In this document: positions 1 through 8,870 of the stretch, one piece after another
How positions within the stretch are numbered: position 1 is the first letter of the stretch
Layout: the number at the start of each line of letters is the position of its first letter
Source: Pseudomonas sp. GOM6
GTDB lineage: Bacteria; Pseudomonadota; Gammaproteobacteria; Pseudomonadales; Pseudomonadaceae
Direction: 5' to 3'
Length of the DNA stretch: 64,000 nucleotides
NCBI RefSeq assembly: GCF_029537485.1
Contig: NZ_JARPUS010000003.1
Location: 222,671 to 286,670 of the forward strand
Made by a program: the position numbers and the translations under genes
Notes under the pieces: model-generated
Told to the model about the DNA's origin: nothing
The model's database searches: none
What the model saw: the letters and a program-made list of their open reading frames with translations, nothing else

Positions 1-93
1 CTCGGCACTCTGGGCATCGTACTGACGGTCCAGCTCGATCCTGTAGCTGAACTGATGGTTGTCATCCAGCGTGACGCGGTACTCAATCGCCAT
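1..93 (-). CDS. Conserved hypothetical protein, N-terminal fragment
   Basis: An open frame starts with ATG at 93 and runs off the left edge, giving 31 residues that begin MAIEYRVTLDDNHQF. Only the N-terminus is visible, so domain content cannot be judged. It lies 20 bases downstream of the stop of the uup-like gene on the same strand, as does a conserved Pseudomonas hypothetical gene that I recall in this neighbourhood, so the two may be co-transcribed. No function is assigned. Confidence 0.6.
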   Translation of the reverse strand, partial: MAIEYRVTLDDNHQFSYRIELDRQYDAQSAE

Positions 94-113
94 GCATGTC
101 TCCGACAAGCGTT

Positions 114-2033
114 TCAGGCTTCCAATTCGGCCCAGCGCTCCAGCAACTGGTCCAGTTCCTCTTGCAGGCTTTGCAAGCGCTCCAGCGCAGGCCCGGTGAT
201 AGCCACGGCCTGCTGGTAGAACGCCGGATCGGCGATCTGCGCCTGCAGCTCTGCCAGCTGGGCCTCCAGGGCATCGATCTGCCCAGGAATGGCTTCCAGC
301 TCACGCTGCAGCTTGTAGCTGAGCTTCTTCTTGTTGGCGGCCGGAGCGTCCTCCACCACCGGGGTAACGGGGGCCGCGGCGGGTGCCACCGCAGCCAGTT
401 CGGCCTTACCCGATTTGCTCTCACCGACGCCCAGCAGGCGCGGCGAACCACCCTGGCGCAGCCAGTCCTGATAACCGCCGACGTACTCGCGAACCCGCCC
501 CTCGCCTTCGAAAACCAGGGTGCTGGTCACCACGTTGTCGAGGAAGGCCCGGTCGTGGCTGACCATCAGTACGGTGCCCGGGAAATTCAGTAGAACCTCT
601 TCCAACAACTCCAGGGTTTCCACATCCAGATCATTGGTCGGTTCGTCCAGCACCAGCAAGTTGGCGGGCTTGCTGAACAACTTGGCCAGCAACAAGCGCG
701 CGCGCTCACCACCGGACAGCGCCTTGACCGGCGTACGCGCACGCTGCGGGCTGAACAGGAAGTCTCCAAGGTAACTCAGCACATGGCGGCTCTGACCGTC
801 GATGCTGATGAAGTCGCGACCTTCGGCGAGGTTGTCTATCACAGTCTTTTCAGGGTCCAACTGATGGCGTAGCTGATCGAAATAAGCCACTTCGATCTTG
901 GTCCCTGCCACTATCGTGCCACTAGTCGGATTCAGGTCGCCCAGCAACAGTTTCAGCAGCGTGGTCTTGCCGGTTCCGTTGGCCCCGAGCAGACCGATGC
1001 GGTCGCCGCGCTGCAGCACCATGGAGAAGTCGTGTACCAGCGCGGCTCCCCCTGGGTGCGCAAAACTGACATTTTCCGCCACTATCACCTGCTTGCCGGA
1101 CTTCTCCGCCGCGTCCAGCTGGATGCTCGCCTTACCCTGACGCTCGCGCCGCTCGCTGCGCTCCTGGCGCATGGCCTTGAGCGCACGCACACGGCCCTCG
1201 TTACGGGTACGGCGAGCCTTGATGCCCTGGCGAATCCACACTTCTTCCTGGGCCAGACGCTTGTCGAACAGCGCATTGGCAGTCTCTTCGGCTGCCAGTT
1301 GCTGCTCCTTGTGCACCAGGAAGCTGGCGTAATCGCCGTTCCAGTCGATCAGCCCGCCGCGATCCAACTCGAGGATGCGCGTGGCCAGGTTCTGCAGGAA
1401 GGAACGGTCGTGGGTGATGAACAGTACGGCGCCGCCAAAATCCTTCAGCGCCTCTTCCAGCCAGGCGATGGCGCCGATATCAAGGTGGTTGGTTGGCTCG
1501 TCCAGCAGCAGTAAATCGGGTTCGGAAACCAGCGCCTGGGCCAGCAACACACGGCGGCGCCAGCCACCGGACAGCTCGGCCAGGGTCTTGTCGGCCGGCA
1601 GCTGCAGACGACTCAGGGTGCTTTCCACCAGCTGCTGCAGGCGCCAGCCATCCTTTGCCTCCAGCTCCTGCTGAACATGCATGAGCTGATTGAGGTCATC
1701 ATCGCTGTGGATGTGCTGACTGAGATGGTGATAGCGAGCCAGCAACTCACCAACGCCTGCCAGTCCCTCGGCGACCACATCGAATACAGTCCGTTCGTCG
1801 GCACGCGGTAATTCCTGCGGCAACTCACCAATTTTCAGCGCCGGCGCACGCCAGATCTCGCCGTCATCGGGCATCTGCTCGCCCTTGACCAGGCGCAGCA
1901 TGCTCGACTTGCCCGTGCCATTGCGCCCGATGATGCACACCCGTTCGCCGCGAGCAATTTGCCAGGACACGCGGTCCAGCAGCGGCATGGCACCGTAGGC
2001 CAGGGATACATCGGCGAACTTGAGCAGGGTCAT
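114..2033 (-). CDS. uup: ABC-F family ATPase, Uup-like
   Basis: A cytoplasmic soluble protein with two ABC ATPase domains in one chain and no membrane segment, the ABC-F layout. These proteins act on ribosomes or nucleic acid, not in transport. The first Walker A (GRNGTGKSS) lies near residue 36, followed by LSGGWRRR and a DEPTNHLD Walker B. The second half repeats the set with GANGTGKTT, LSGGERARL and DEPTNDLD. The last 80 or so residues are Lys/Glu/Leu-rich and look like the C-terminal coiled coil typical of Uup. The start at 2033 (MTLLKFADVS) is chosen over an upstream in-frame ATG because it aligns with the family N-terminus. Length is 639 aa, normal for Uup. The assignment to Uup rather than another ABC-F subfamily is probable. 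Confidence 0.88.
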   Translation of the reverse strand: MTLLKFADVSLAYGAMPLLDRVSWQIARGERVCIIGRNGTGKSSMLRLVKGEQMPDDGEIWRAPALKIGELPQELPRADERTVFDVVAEGLAGVGELLARYHHLSQHIHSDDDLNQLMHVQQELEAKDGWRLQQLVESTLSRLQLPADKTLAELSGGWRRRVLLAQALVSEPDLLLLDEPTNHLDIGAIAWLEEALKDFGGAVLFITHDRSFLQNLATRILELDRGGLIDWNGDYASFLVHKEQQLAAEETANALFDKRLAQEEVWIRQGIKARRTRNEGRVRALKAMRQERSERRERQGKASIQLDAAEKSGKQVIVAENVSFAHPGGAALVHDFSMVLQRGDRIGLLGANGTGKTTLLKLLLGDLNPTSGTIVAGTKIEVAYFDQLRHQLDPEKTVIDNLAEGRDFISIDGQSRHVLSYLGDFLFSPQRARTPVKALSGGERARLLLAKLFSKPANLLVLDEPTNDLDVETLELLEEVLLNFPGTVLMVSHDRAFLDNVVTSTLVFEGEGRVREYVGGYQDWLRQGGSPRLLGVGESKSGKAELAAVAPAAAPVTPVVEDAPAANKKKLSYKLQRELEAIPGQIDALEAQLAELQAQIADPAFYQQAVAITGPALERLQSLQEELDQLLERWAELEA

Positions 2034-2197
2034 GGGAAACACCTTGAAAAACGGGGCGCGCATTCTAACCGAGTTACGGGGCTACCATACTGGCCTCTGC
2101 CCATCATCAATGGCGGGTTTTTCCGGCCTGGCCCAACAAGCTAAGCTAGGCCCATTGGAAGCACCCCGCTTCGATTAGCTCTCATCACGGATGTGTC

Positions 2198-4126
2198 ATG
2201 CGCCGCCCTCTGCTCTATCTGCTGTCCTCGCTCGTCACCTGTTCCCTCGCCCTGGCCAACGCCCACGCTGCGAACCTGGCCCAGCAACGCCAGATGTATG
2301 ACCAGGCCAAGCGAGCCCTGGCCAAGGGTGACAGCGGTCCCTACCGGCAGTACGCCAGCGCCCTGCGCGACTATCCACTGGAGCCTTATCTAGCCTACGA
2401 CGAGCTGACCGCACGCCTGAAGTCTGCCAGCAATGACGAGATAGAAGCCTTTCTTACCGAGCACGGCGACCTGCCCCAGGCCGGCTGGATGAAGCTGCGC
2501 TGGTTGCGCTGGCTGGCCGAGCGCGGCGAATGGCAAACCTTCGCCAACCATTACGACCCGCAACTCAACTTCACCGAACTGGATTGCCTGTACGGCCAGT
2601 ACCTGTACCGACACAACATGAAAGCCGAGGCACGGGCCGCCGCGGAAAAGCTCTGGCTGGTGGGCAAGTCACAGCCTGAGGCCTGCGATGCCCTGTTCAG
2701 CACCTGGCGCAGCGACGGACAACTGACCGAGGAGCTGCGTTGGAAGCGCGCCAAACTGGCGGCAGAAAACCGCAACTACGGATTGGCCAGCTACTTGGTC
2801 AAGGGCCTGCCGACCCTCGACATGCAGGGCAAGATGCTGCTGGAGGCCGCGCAGAAGCCCCAGGTCATGAGCCAGACCGCCCGCTTCGTCCCCGCCGACC
2901 GGCATATGGCAGACGCCGCCGGCCTCGGCCTGCGCCGCCTGGCGCGCCAGGACCCGGAAAAGGCGCTGAGTCTGCTCGACGTTTACGCCCGCAAGCTGCC
3001 CTTCTCAGCCGAGGAAAAAGTCGCCATCGCCCGTGAGGTCGGCCTGACCCTGGCCAAGCGCTTCGACGTACGCGCCCTGCAGGTCATGGCTCAGTACGAT
3101 CCGGAGCTGCGCGACAACACCGTCTCCGAATGGCATGCCCGCCTGCTACTTCGCCATGGCCGCTGGGACGAGGCTTATCAGCTGACCAGTCGCATGCCGG
3201 CAGACCTGGCCACCACCAGCCGCTGGCGCTACTGGCATGCGCGCAGCCTGCAACTGGCCAAGCCGCAGGATCAGCAGGCTGCGGCCCTCTACCAGCAACT
3301 GGCCAAGGAACGCGACTTCTATGGCTTTCTCGCCGCCGATCGGGTAAAGGCCCCCTACAGTCTCAACCACAAGCCAATGGCCATCGCCCCGCAGGTGATG
3401 CAGAAAGTTCGCAATACGGCTGGAATCCGACGTGCCCTGGAGTTCCATGACCGCGGCCAGATCGTCGACGGGCGCCGCGAGTGGTACCACGTCAGTCGCC
3501 TTTTCAGTACCGAGGAACTGGTGGCTCAGGCCAAGCTGGCCTACGACAAGCAATGGTACTTCCCGGCCATCCGCACTATCAGCCAGGCCAAATACTGGGA
3601 TGACCTGGATATCCGCTTCCCCATGCCCTACAAGAACAGCCTGATCAGCCAGGCCAAGCTGCGCGGCCTGCATTCGAGCTGGGTGTTTGCCATCACCCGC
3701 CAGGAAAGCGCCTTCATGGCCGACGCCCGTTCGCCGGTCGGCGCCATGGGGCTTATGCAACTGATGCCGGCTACCGCCAAGGAAACCGCACGCAAGTTCA
3801 GTATCCCCTTGAGCAACCCACAGCAGGCTCTGGTACCGGACAAGAACATCCAGCTCGGCGCGGCCTACCTGAGCCAGGTACACGGCCAGTTCAACGGCAA
3901 CCGTGTGCTGGCTTCGGCTGCCTACAACGCAGGGCCTGGTCGCGTGCGCCAATGGCTACGGGGAGCAGACCACCTGTCATTCGATGTCTGGGTAGAAAAC
4001 ATTCCGTTCGACGAAACCCGCCAATACGTACAGAACGTTCTCGCCTACGCAGTGATCTACGGCCAGAAACTGGGCTCACCTACACCCCTGGTGGACTGGC
4101 ACGAGCGCTTCTTTGACGATCAGTGA
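2198..4126 (+). CDS. slt: Soluble lytic murein transglycosylase
   Basis: A periplasmic enzyme that cleaves the MurNAc-GlcNAc bond of peptidoglycan, forming 1,6-anhydro-MurNAc. Residues 1-24 form a signal peptide ending in an A-x-A-type site (ANAHA). A long helical superhelix region follows (about 30-450), as in Slt70. The C-terminal SLT domain carries the catalytic glutamate in RQESAF (about Glu503), then GAMGLMQLMPATA and the AAYNAGPGRV motif. The 642-aa length fits Slt70 precursors. The gene is divergent from uup and convergent with the MOSC gene, with a strong shared hairpin after its stop. Confidence 0.93.
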   Translation: MRRPLLYLLSSLVTCSLALANAHAANLAQQRQMYDQAKRALAKGDSGPYRQYASALRDYPLEPYLAYDELTARLKSASNDEIEAFLTEHGDLPQAGWMKLRWLRWLAERGEWQTFANHYDPQLNFTELDCLYGQYLYRHNMKAEARAAAEKLWLVGKSQPEACDALFSTWRSDGQLTEELRWKRAKLAAENRNYGLASYLVKGLPTLDMQGKMLLEAAQKPQVMSQTARFVPADRHMADAAGLGLRRLARQDPEKALSLLDVYARKLPFSAEEKVAIAREVGLTLAKRFDVRALQVMAQYDPELRDNTVSEWHARLLLRHGRWDEAYQLTSRMPADLATTSRWRYWHARSLQLAKPQDQQAAALYQQLAKERDFYGFLAADRVKAPYSLNHKPMAIAPQVMQKVRNTAGIRRALEFHDRGQIVDGRREWYHVSRLFSTEELVAQAKLAYDKQWYFPAIRTISQAKYWDDLDIRFPMPYKNSLISQAKLRGLHSSWVFAITRQESAFMADARSPVGAMGLMQLMPATAKETARKFSIPLSNPQQALVPDKNIQLGAAYLSQVHGQFNGNRVLASAAYNAGPGRVRQWLRGADHLSFDVWVENIPFDETRQYVQNVLAYAVIYGQKLGSPTPLVDWHERFFDDQ

Positions 4127-4131
4127 ACACA

Positions 4132-4156
4132 AAAAGGGCGCCTTCGGCGCCCTTTT
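4132..4156. terminator. Bidirectional rho-independent terminator between slt and the MOSC gene
   Basis: A perfect 11-bp inverted repeat (AAAAGGGCGCC, loop TTC, GGCGCCCTTTT) lies 5 bases after the slt stop. Its A-rich left arm and T-rich right arm allow termination on both strands, which suits the convergent genes. Confidence 0.85.
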
Positions 4157-4207
4157 CATTTCATGCGCGGCCTGCATGCGAAGCCATGCCTGCTGATGAG
4201 GTTAAAC

Positions 4208-5011
4208 CTACTCCAGCACTTCCACCGGCATACCGACACGCAACTCACCGACGCCACGCGGCAACAGGTTCTGGCCAAAGTACACCTGCCCTTCGCGCTC
4301 GCGATAGGTCTTCAAGGTGGCCAGCGGCTCGCGGTCGGCACTACGCTCGCCGGTGTGCGGATCAAGGGTAGTGACGATGCAGCGACTGCAGCCCTTGGCC
4401 ACCTTGAACTCTATCCCGCCAATACAGATGCGTTTCCAGCGGTCTTCGGCATAGGGTTCAGCACCCGCAATCACAAGGTTGGGACGAAAGCGCAGCATCT
4501 CCAGCGAGCGCCCCACACGTGCAGACAGATCATCCAGGGAACCCTGCCCGATCAGCAGCAGCGGAAAACCATCGGCAAAGCCGACCTTTTCCCCCGGTTC
4601 GGCGTAGCCGGTATCGACCTGGCGCGCCCGGCTCTGCGGCACCTGCACCAGACGGCACGGGCGCCCGAGAAAAGCACTGAACCAGGCAGCGGCAGCATCC
4701 CCGGCATCCGGCACCCTCAAGCTGTCACTCCAGACGATGACGCCACGCAGCGCGGCATCGGGATCAGGCAGCGCCACCTCGATGCTGTCGTAGCCTGGGG
4801 CACTCAGGCGCAAACCACCCTCGCCGTTGTAACGTGCCTCGATACGCCCCATCTGCGGCAGTAAACGCTGGGTCAGGAAGCGGCCACTGCTCTCGTCCAC
4901 CAACATCCAGCGGCGATCGCCCTGCAAGCCCAGAGAGTCGACTGGTGCGCTCTGCAGACTCTCGTAGCGCGCGGACTTCAACGGGTAACGATATAGGGCA
5001 GAAAGCTGCAT
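4208..5011 (-). CDS. MOSC domain protein, YcbX-like
   Basis: A 267-aa protein of the MOSC (molybdenum cofactor sulfurase C-terminal) family. An N-terminal beta-barrel (MQLSALYRYPLKSARYES) precedes a MOSC domain with the conserved cysteine segment KGCSRCIVTTLDPHTGE. Related YcbX proteins take part in detoxifying N-hydroxylated base analogues with a molybdenum cofactor. The start at 5011 is supported by AGAGGA six bases upstream; an upstream in-frame ATG at 5053 lacks one. The molybdenum cofactor genes moeA/moaB/mobA lie about 10 kb away. The substrate is unknown. Confidence 0.82.
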   Translation of the reverse strand: MQLSALYRYPLKSARYESLQSAPVDSLGLQGDRRWMLVDESSGRFLTQRLLPQMGRIEARYNGEGGLRLSAPGYDSIEVALPDPDAALRGVIVWSDSLRVPDAGDAAAAWFSAFLGRPCRLVQVPQSRARQVDTGYAEPGEKVGFADGFPLLLIGQGSLDDLSARVGRSLEMLRFRPNLVIAGAEPYAEDRWKRICIGGIEFKVAKGCSRCIVTTLDPHTGERSADREPLATLKTYREREGQVYFGQNLLPRGVGELRVGMPVEVLE

Positions 5012-5136
5012 GAAATCCTCTGTAGACAGAAAGTATGAGCCGATCATTAGCACTTTCGAGCGACGTGACCGTGTTCACGATATTGCTAGATTGAGCGACA
5101 AATAAGTTCAAATAAAAAACAAGTCCGGTGTACCCC

Positions 5137-6828
5137 ATGCAAGACATCCAGTCCACTGCTACGCCCTTTCAAGCCACCCGCCTCTCACTCCCCACCCCCG
5201 TCTATCTGCTTCTTATATGTCAGGCCATACTGCTCGCCGCCGTGCTAATCCAGGCTGACAACAGCCTGCGTCTGGTTGCCGGGCTTCTGGCCCTGCCACT
5301 CCTGTTACTGACCTGGCAGCTGGGCAAGGGGACCCAGCGCAATCCGCTGGCCACGCGCCTCGACGCCATCAACGGCAAGCTGATCGATCTCACCGAAAGT
5401 GCGGCCGAGGACGACCTGGAAGGCAGCACCCACCTGCAAAAACTGACGGCACGCCTGCGCGACAGCATCACCAGCCTGCAGCACAGTAGCCTGCAGATCG
5501 CCCTGACCTCTGCAGCAACCCGTCTGCAATCCGAACAGGCCGCCAAGGAAGCCGGCGAACAGCAGAGCCTGTCCGAGCTGATTTTCCATGCCAGCGAGCA
5601 GACCAGCGCAGCACTGCAGGATATTTCCGCCCGCGCCGGCGGCATCACCGAGATGAACAGCCGCAATCTGGACATGGCACATCAGTCGCAGCAGCAGCTG
5701 GGCGAGGCACGCCAGCAGATGCAGGACGTCAATCAGACCATGGACGGCTTCCGCCACAACATCGAGGCCCTCAGCGCAACCACCGGCAAGGTGCGCGAAA
5801 TCCTGGTCACCGTGCAGGACTTCTCCACCCAGACCAATATGCTGGCGCTCAACGCCGCTATCGAAGCGGCCCGTGCAGGTGAAGCCGGGCGTGGCTTTGC
5901 CGTGGTGGCCGACGAGGTACGCAACCTGTCGCAGAAGGTCGGAAGTGCCGCTCAGCAAATTGGCGTTCTCATGGAGGAAATGACCAATGCGATGGCCGGC
6001 GCAGATGCCCAGACCCTGCGCATGATCGAGCAGAGCGCCTCTACCAGCGTCGTGGTCAACACCGCTACCGAACAGTTCGAGCTGATGGTCAATGACTTCC
6101 AGCAGGCCAATGACGACCTGCTGATGGTCAGCAGTGCCCTGGAGGAGCTCAACGCCACCAACCAGGAAACCCACCAGCACAGCAGCCGTATCCGCGAACT
6201 CAGCCTGGGCATTGGCCAGCGCATGCAACAAAACTTCGCCCAGGCCGATACATTGCGCGACAACACCAACCAACTGGTGCAGCAGCTGTGCAACTTCCGA
6301 CTGGGCAGCGGTCGCCTGGAAGCCATCACCGACATGCTGTTCCAGCGCCGCAATGTGATTGAGGCGCACCTGGAGGAACTGAAGGCCTCCGGTGTCGACC
6401 TGTTCGATCAGAACTATCGAGCCATTCCCAACACCAACCCGCAGAAACATGATGTCAGCTGGGTCGAGCCCTACCGCAAGCGTATCCAACCATTGCTCGA
6501 TGAATGGGATCAGGGCGGTAAGGATGGCGTGCTCTATCTGGTGCCGATGACCGAGCGCGGCTACCTGCCGGCTGCACGTAGCACAGCGTCACAGCCGCCG
6601 ACCGGCAACCCGCAGATCGATGCCGCCAAGAGCATGCATCAGCGTTTCATTCCGGTGACGGAAAGCGAAGCGAACAGTGTGCGCCAGTGCCAGCACCTGA
6701 GCATGGGAACCTTCGTCATCCCCGGCACCAGCACTATCGTTTTCGTGATTTACACCCCGGTGCACGTCGGCGGCCGCCGCTGGGGCACCATCAGCGCAGG
6801 CATCGTGCCCGCCGCACTCGGCATCTGA
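5137..6828 (+). CDS. Methyl-accepting chemotaxis protein with C-terminal sensor-like domain
   Basis: A chemoreceptor that should control CheA kinase. Two closely spaced hydrophobic segments (about residues 20-42 and 45-63) form a hairpin with almost no periplasmic loop, so no classical periplasmic ligand domain exists. A coiled coil follows, then the highly conserved signalling tip ([27 protein letters not shown] is split here: [16 protein letters not shown] then [11 protein letters not shown]). The last 150 residues form a globular region with [15 protein letters not shown] and a terminal [11 protein letters not shown], resembling the C-terminal sensing domain of some cytoplasmic or membrane-hairpin receptors. 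ATG 5137 is preferred; GTG 5128 is in frame. Neither has a strong ribosome binding site. It is convergent with a CheV-type gene. Confidence 0.85.
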   Translation: MQDIQSTATPFQATRLSLPTPVYLLLICQAILLAAVLIQADNSLRLVAGLLALPLLLLTWQLGKGTQRNPLATRLDAINGKLIDLTESAAEDDLEGSTHLQKLTARLRDSITSLQHSSLQIALTSAATRLQSEQAAKEAGEQQSLSELIFHASEQTSAALQDISARAGGITEMNSRNLDMAHQSQQQLGEARQQMQDVNQTMDGFRHNIEALSATTGKVREILVTVQDFSTQTNMLALNAAIEAARAGEAGRGFAVVADEVRNLSQKVGSAAQQIGVLMEEMTNAMAGADAQTLRMIEQSASTSVVVNTATEQFELMVNDFQQANDDLLMVSSALEELNATNQETHQHSSRIRELSLGIGQRMQQNFAQADTLRDNTNQLVQQLCNFRLGSGRLEAITDMLFQRRNVIEAHLEELKASGVDLFDQNYRAIPNTNPQKHDVSWVEPYRKRIQPLLDEWDQGGKDGVLYLVPMTERGYLPAARSTASQPPTGNPQIDAAKSMHQRFIPVTESEANSVRQCQHLSMGTFVIPGTSTIVFVIYTPVHVGGRRWGTISAGIVPAALGI

Positions 6829-6843
6829 GAGCCGCCGCGACGT

Positions 6844-7770
6844 TCAGGCGTCGCGGCGCAGGCGGTCGGCGATTACATCGACCAGCTTGTCCGGCTGGAA
6901 CTTGGAGAGAAAGTTGTCGCAACCAACCTTCTTCACCATGGCTTCATTGAAGCTGCCGGACAAGGAGGTGTGCAGCACCACGTACAGATCGCGCAGGCGT
7001 GGGTCATTGCGGATCTCGGTGGTCAGGCGGTAGCCGTCCATCTCCGGCATCTCGGCATCGGTGAAGATCATCAGCAGCTTATCGGTCATCACCTCGCCGC
7101 TGTCAGCCCACTTCTTCAGCAGTTGCAGGCCCTTGAGCCCATCACTGGCGCTGTGGGTACGAATGCCCAGCTGAGCCAGGGTTTCGCGCAATTGATTCAG
7201 GGCTACGCTGGAGTCATCCACCAGCAGCACCTCACGCCCAACCGCCTTGGCCAGCAGCGGATCGGCCAGCTTTTCCTCGGAGACCTTGGTACTCATCGGC
7301 GCAATTTCCGCCAGCACCTTCTCCACATCGATGATCTCGACGATCTGATCCTCAACCTTGGTGATGGCCGTCAGGTAGTGCTGGCGCCCTGCTCCGCCCG
7401 GCGGCGGCAGGATGGATTCCCAGTTGAGGTTGAGGATGCGGTCCACGCCACCCACCAGGAAGGCCTGTACCGAGCGGTTGTATTCGGTGACGATGATGGT
7501 GCTGTTCTCGTTCGGGGTGATCGGCCGCATGCCGATGGCCTGGGACAGGTCGATCACCGGCAGGGTCTGGCCCCGCAGGTTGACGACCCCGCAGACGTAG
7601 GGGTGGCGGTGCGGCATCAGCGTCAGCTTGGGCAGCTGCAGAACCTCCTGCACCTTGAATACATTGATGGCGAACAGCTGCCGGCCCGTCAGCCGGAACA
7701 TGAGGATCTCCAGGCGGTTCTCACCCACCAGCTGCGTGCGTTGATCCACTGTGTCGAGAATGCCGGCCAT
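6844..7770 (-). CDS. cheV: Chemotaxis coupling protein CheV (CheW domain plus receiver)
   Basis: A cytoplasmic adaptor linking chemoreceptors to CheA. Residues from about 15 to 150 form a CheW-like domain (VCGVVNLRGQTLPVIDLSQAIG). The C-terminal half is a response-regulator receiver domain with the acidic pair near VDD, the phospho-acceptor Asp in FTDAEMPEMDGY and a conserved lysine in LSKFQPDKL. This CheW-REC architecture defines CheV. Two adjacent ATG codons (7773 and 7770) follow AGGAG; 7770 gives the better spacing. The gene faces the chemoreceptor gene and ends 15 bases from it. A good sigma-28 promoter lies upstream (7818-7844). Confidence 0.9.
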   Translation of the reverse strand: MAGILDTVDQRTQLVGENRLEILMFRLTGRQLFAINVFKVQEVLQLPKLTLMPHRHPYVCGVVNLRGQTLPVIDLSQAIGMRPITPNENSTIIVTEYNRSVQAFLVGGVDRILNLNWESILPPPGGAGRQHYLTAITKVEDQIVEIIDVEKVLAEIAPMSTKVSEEKLADPLLAKAVGREVLLVDDSSVALNQLRETLAQLGIRTHSASDGLKGLQLLKKWADSGEVMTDKLLMIFTDAEMPEMDGYRLTTEIRNDPRLRDLYVVLHTSLSGSFNEAMVKKVGCDNFLSKFQPDKLVDVIADRLRRDA

Positions 7771-7817
7771 CATGCGCTCCTGTTATCTGTACCGAGTCTA
7801 GCCCAGCGCCTTGTGTA

Positions 7818-7844
7818 GTATCGGCCGCTATGACGGAAACTGCA
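7818..7844 (-). promoter_or_regulatory. Candidate sigma-28 (FliA) promoter of cheV
   Basis: Read on the minus strand the site is TGCAGTTT, 11 bases, GCCGATAC. The enteric FliA consensus is TAAAGTTT-N11-GCCGATAA, so the match is 6/8 and 7/8 with exact spacing. It lies about 45 bases upstream of the cheV start, as expected for a late flagellar/chemotaxis gene. Confidence 0.6.
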
Positions 7845-7899
7845 GAGCCATGGCCGTTCGCCATCATGCCGCAGGCATAGACTCGAAGCCAGAAGCGCG

Positions 7900-8799
7900 T
7901 CACCGACAGCCCAACAACCCCGAATCTCTCGGCAGATGCAGACGCAGGGCGCCGGCACGTGCGGCGAAACGCAGGCGCTTACCCTCTAGCGGCTCGCCGT
8001 CCAGGTTGATGTCCAGCCCTTCCGGCGTCTCTACTTCCAGCCAGGGCAGACGAGCACTGACCGATACCGACTCCACACCAAGCATGCCGCCGGAAAGGAG
8101 CGTGCCGAGAGTGCCGACCACATCCGGCGAGGCCGGCACGATGCAGATGTCCAACAGGCCGTCATCGATGCGCGCGTGCGGGCACAGTACATGGCCGCCA
8201 CCGGCCTGCCTGCCGTTGCCGATGCCCAGCGCGAGAAACTCGCCTTCCCAGGTGAAATCCGGACCACGGAAACGGCCGAAAGACGAGTGTACTTCGGCAA
8301 AGCGGCTCAGACCGGTCAGCAGGTAAGCCGCACCGCCGAGCAGGCTCTTCAGCTCTTCCGAAGTATTGGCCGTGACCTTGGAGCCGAAGCCACCGGTAGC
8401 CATGTTGAGAAACAACTGGCCATCCACTTCGCCCAGGTCGATTGGCTGCGGCTCGAACTCCAGCAGGCTCAGCGCCTCCGCGGGGATCAGCGGAATATCG
8501 GCAGCGTGGGCGAAGTCATTGGCGGTGCCTAGTGGCAGCAACGCCAGGCTGGCAGTACCGTCCGCCAACACCAGTGCCTCGGCCACCTCGCGCAGGGTGC
8601 CGTCGCCGCCTCCGGCGATCAGTGTCGGGTAGCCCGCAGCCAGGGCCTCCTGCACCAGGCGCGCAGCATCGCCGCCCTCCCAGGTCAGGCGCACCGCCAA
8701 CTCCCAGCCATCCGCCCGCAGTGCCCTCACGGCGCTACGTACCTCCTCGTTCTGCGCCTGCTTGCCATGCAGAATCAAAAGCGCCTTGCGCTCGCCCAT
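7900..8799 (-). CDS. YegS/diacylglycerol-kinase-family lipid kinase
   Basis: A 299-aa member of the DAGK catalytic family, which phosphorylates diacylglycerol, phosphatidylglycerol or related lipids using ATP. The ATP-binding motif GGGDGTLREV is near residue 64, and further family blocks include LPLGTANDFA, GFGSKVT and the C-terminal DGEPLEGKRLRF. Length is close to E. coli YegS (299 aa). The start at 8799 gives the canonical N-terminus ALLILHGK. It sits about 70 bases downstream of the FGGY kinase gene on the same strand, so it may belong to that cluster. The actual lipid substrate cannot be read from the sequence. Confidence 0.88.
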   Translation of the reverse strand: MGERKALLILHGKQAQNEEVRSAVRALRADGWELAVRLTWEGGDAARLVQEALAAGYPTLIAGGGDGTLREVAEALVLADGTASLALLPLGTANDFAHAADIPLIPAEALSLLEFEPQPIDLGEVDGQLFLNMATGGFGSKVTANTSEELKSLLGGAAYLLTGLSRFAEVHSSFGRFRGPDFTWEGEFLALGIGNGRQAGGGHVLCPHARIDDGLLDICIVPASPDVVGTLGTLLSGGMLGVESVSVSARLPWLEVETPEGLDINLDGEPLEGKRLRFAARAGALRLHLPRDSGLLGCR

Positions 8800-8870
8800 A
8801 AGCTGCTCTCCGTCGCACGTTTATCCGAGTACAGCAGACCACAGGCAATGCGTGAAAGTGCCAACAGGCG

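Noticed and set aside
5012..5136. Sigma-28 promoter before the chemoreceptor gene
   Set aside because: A GCCGATCA sequence is present near 5038, but no matching -35 element lies 11 bases upstream.
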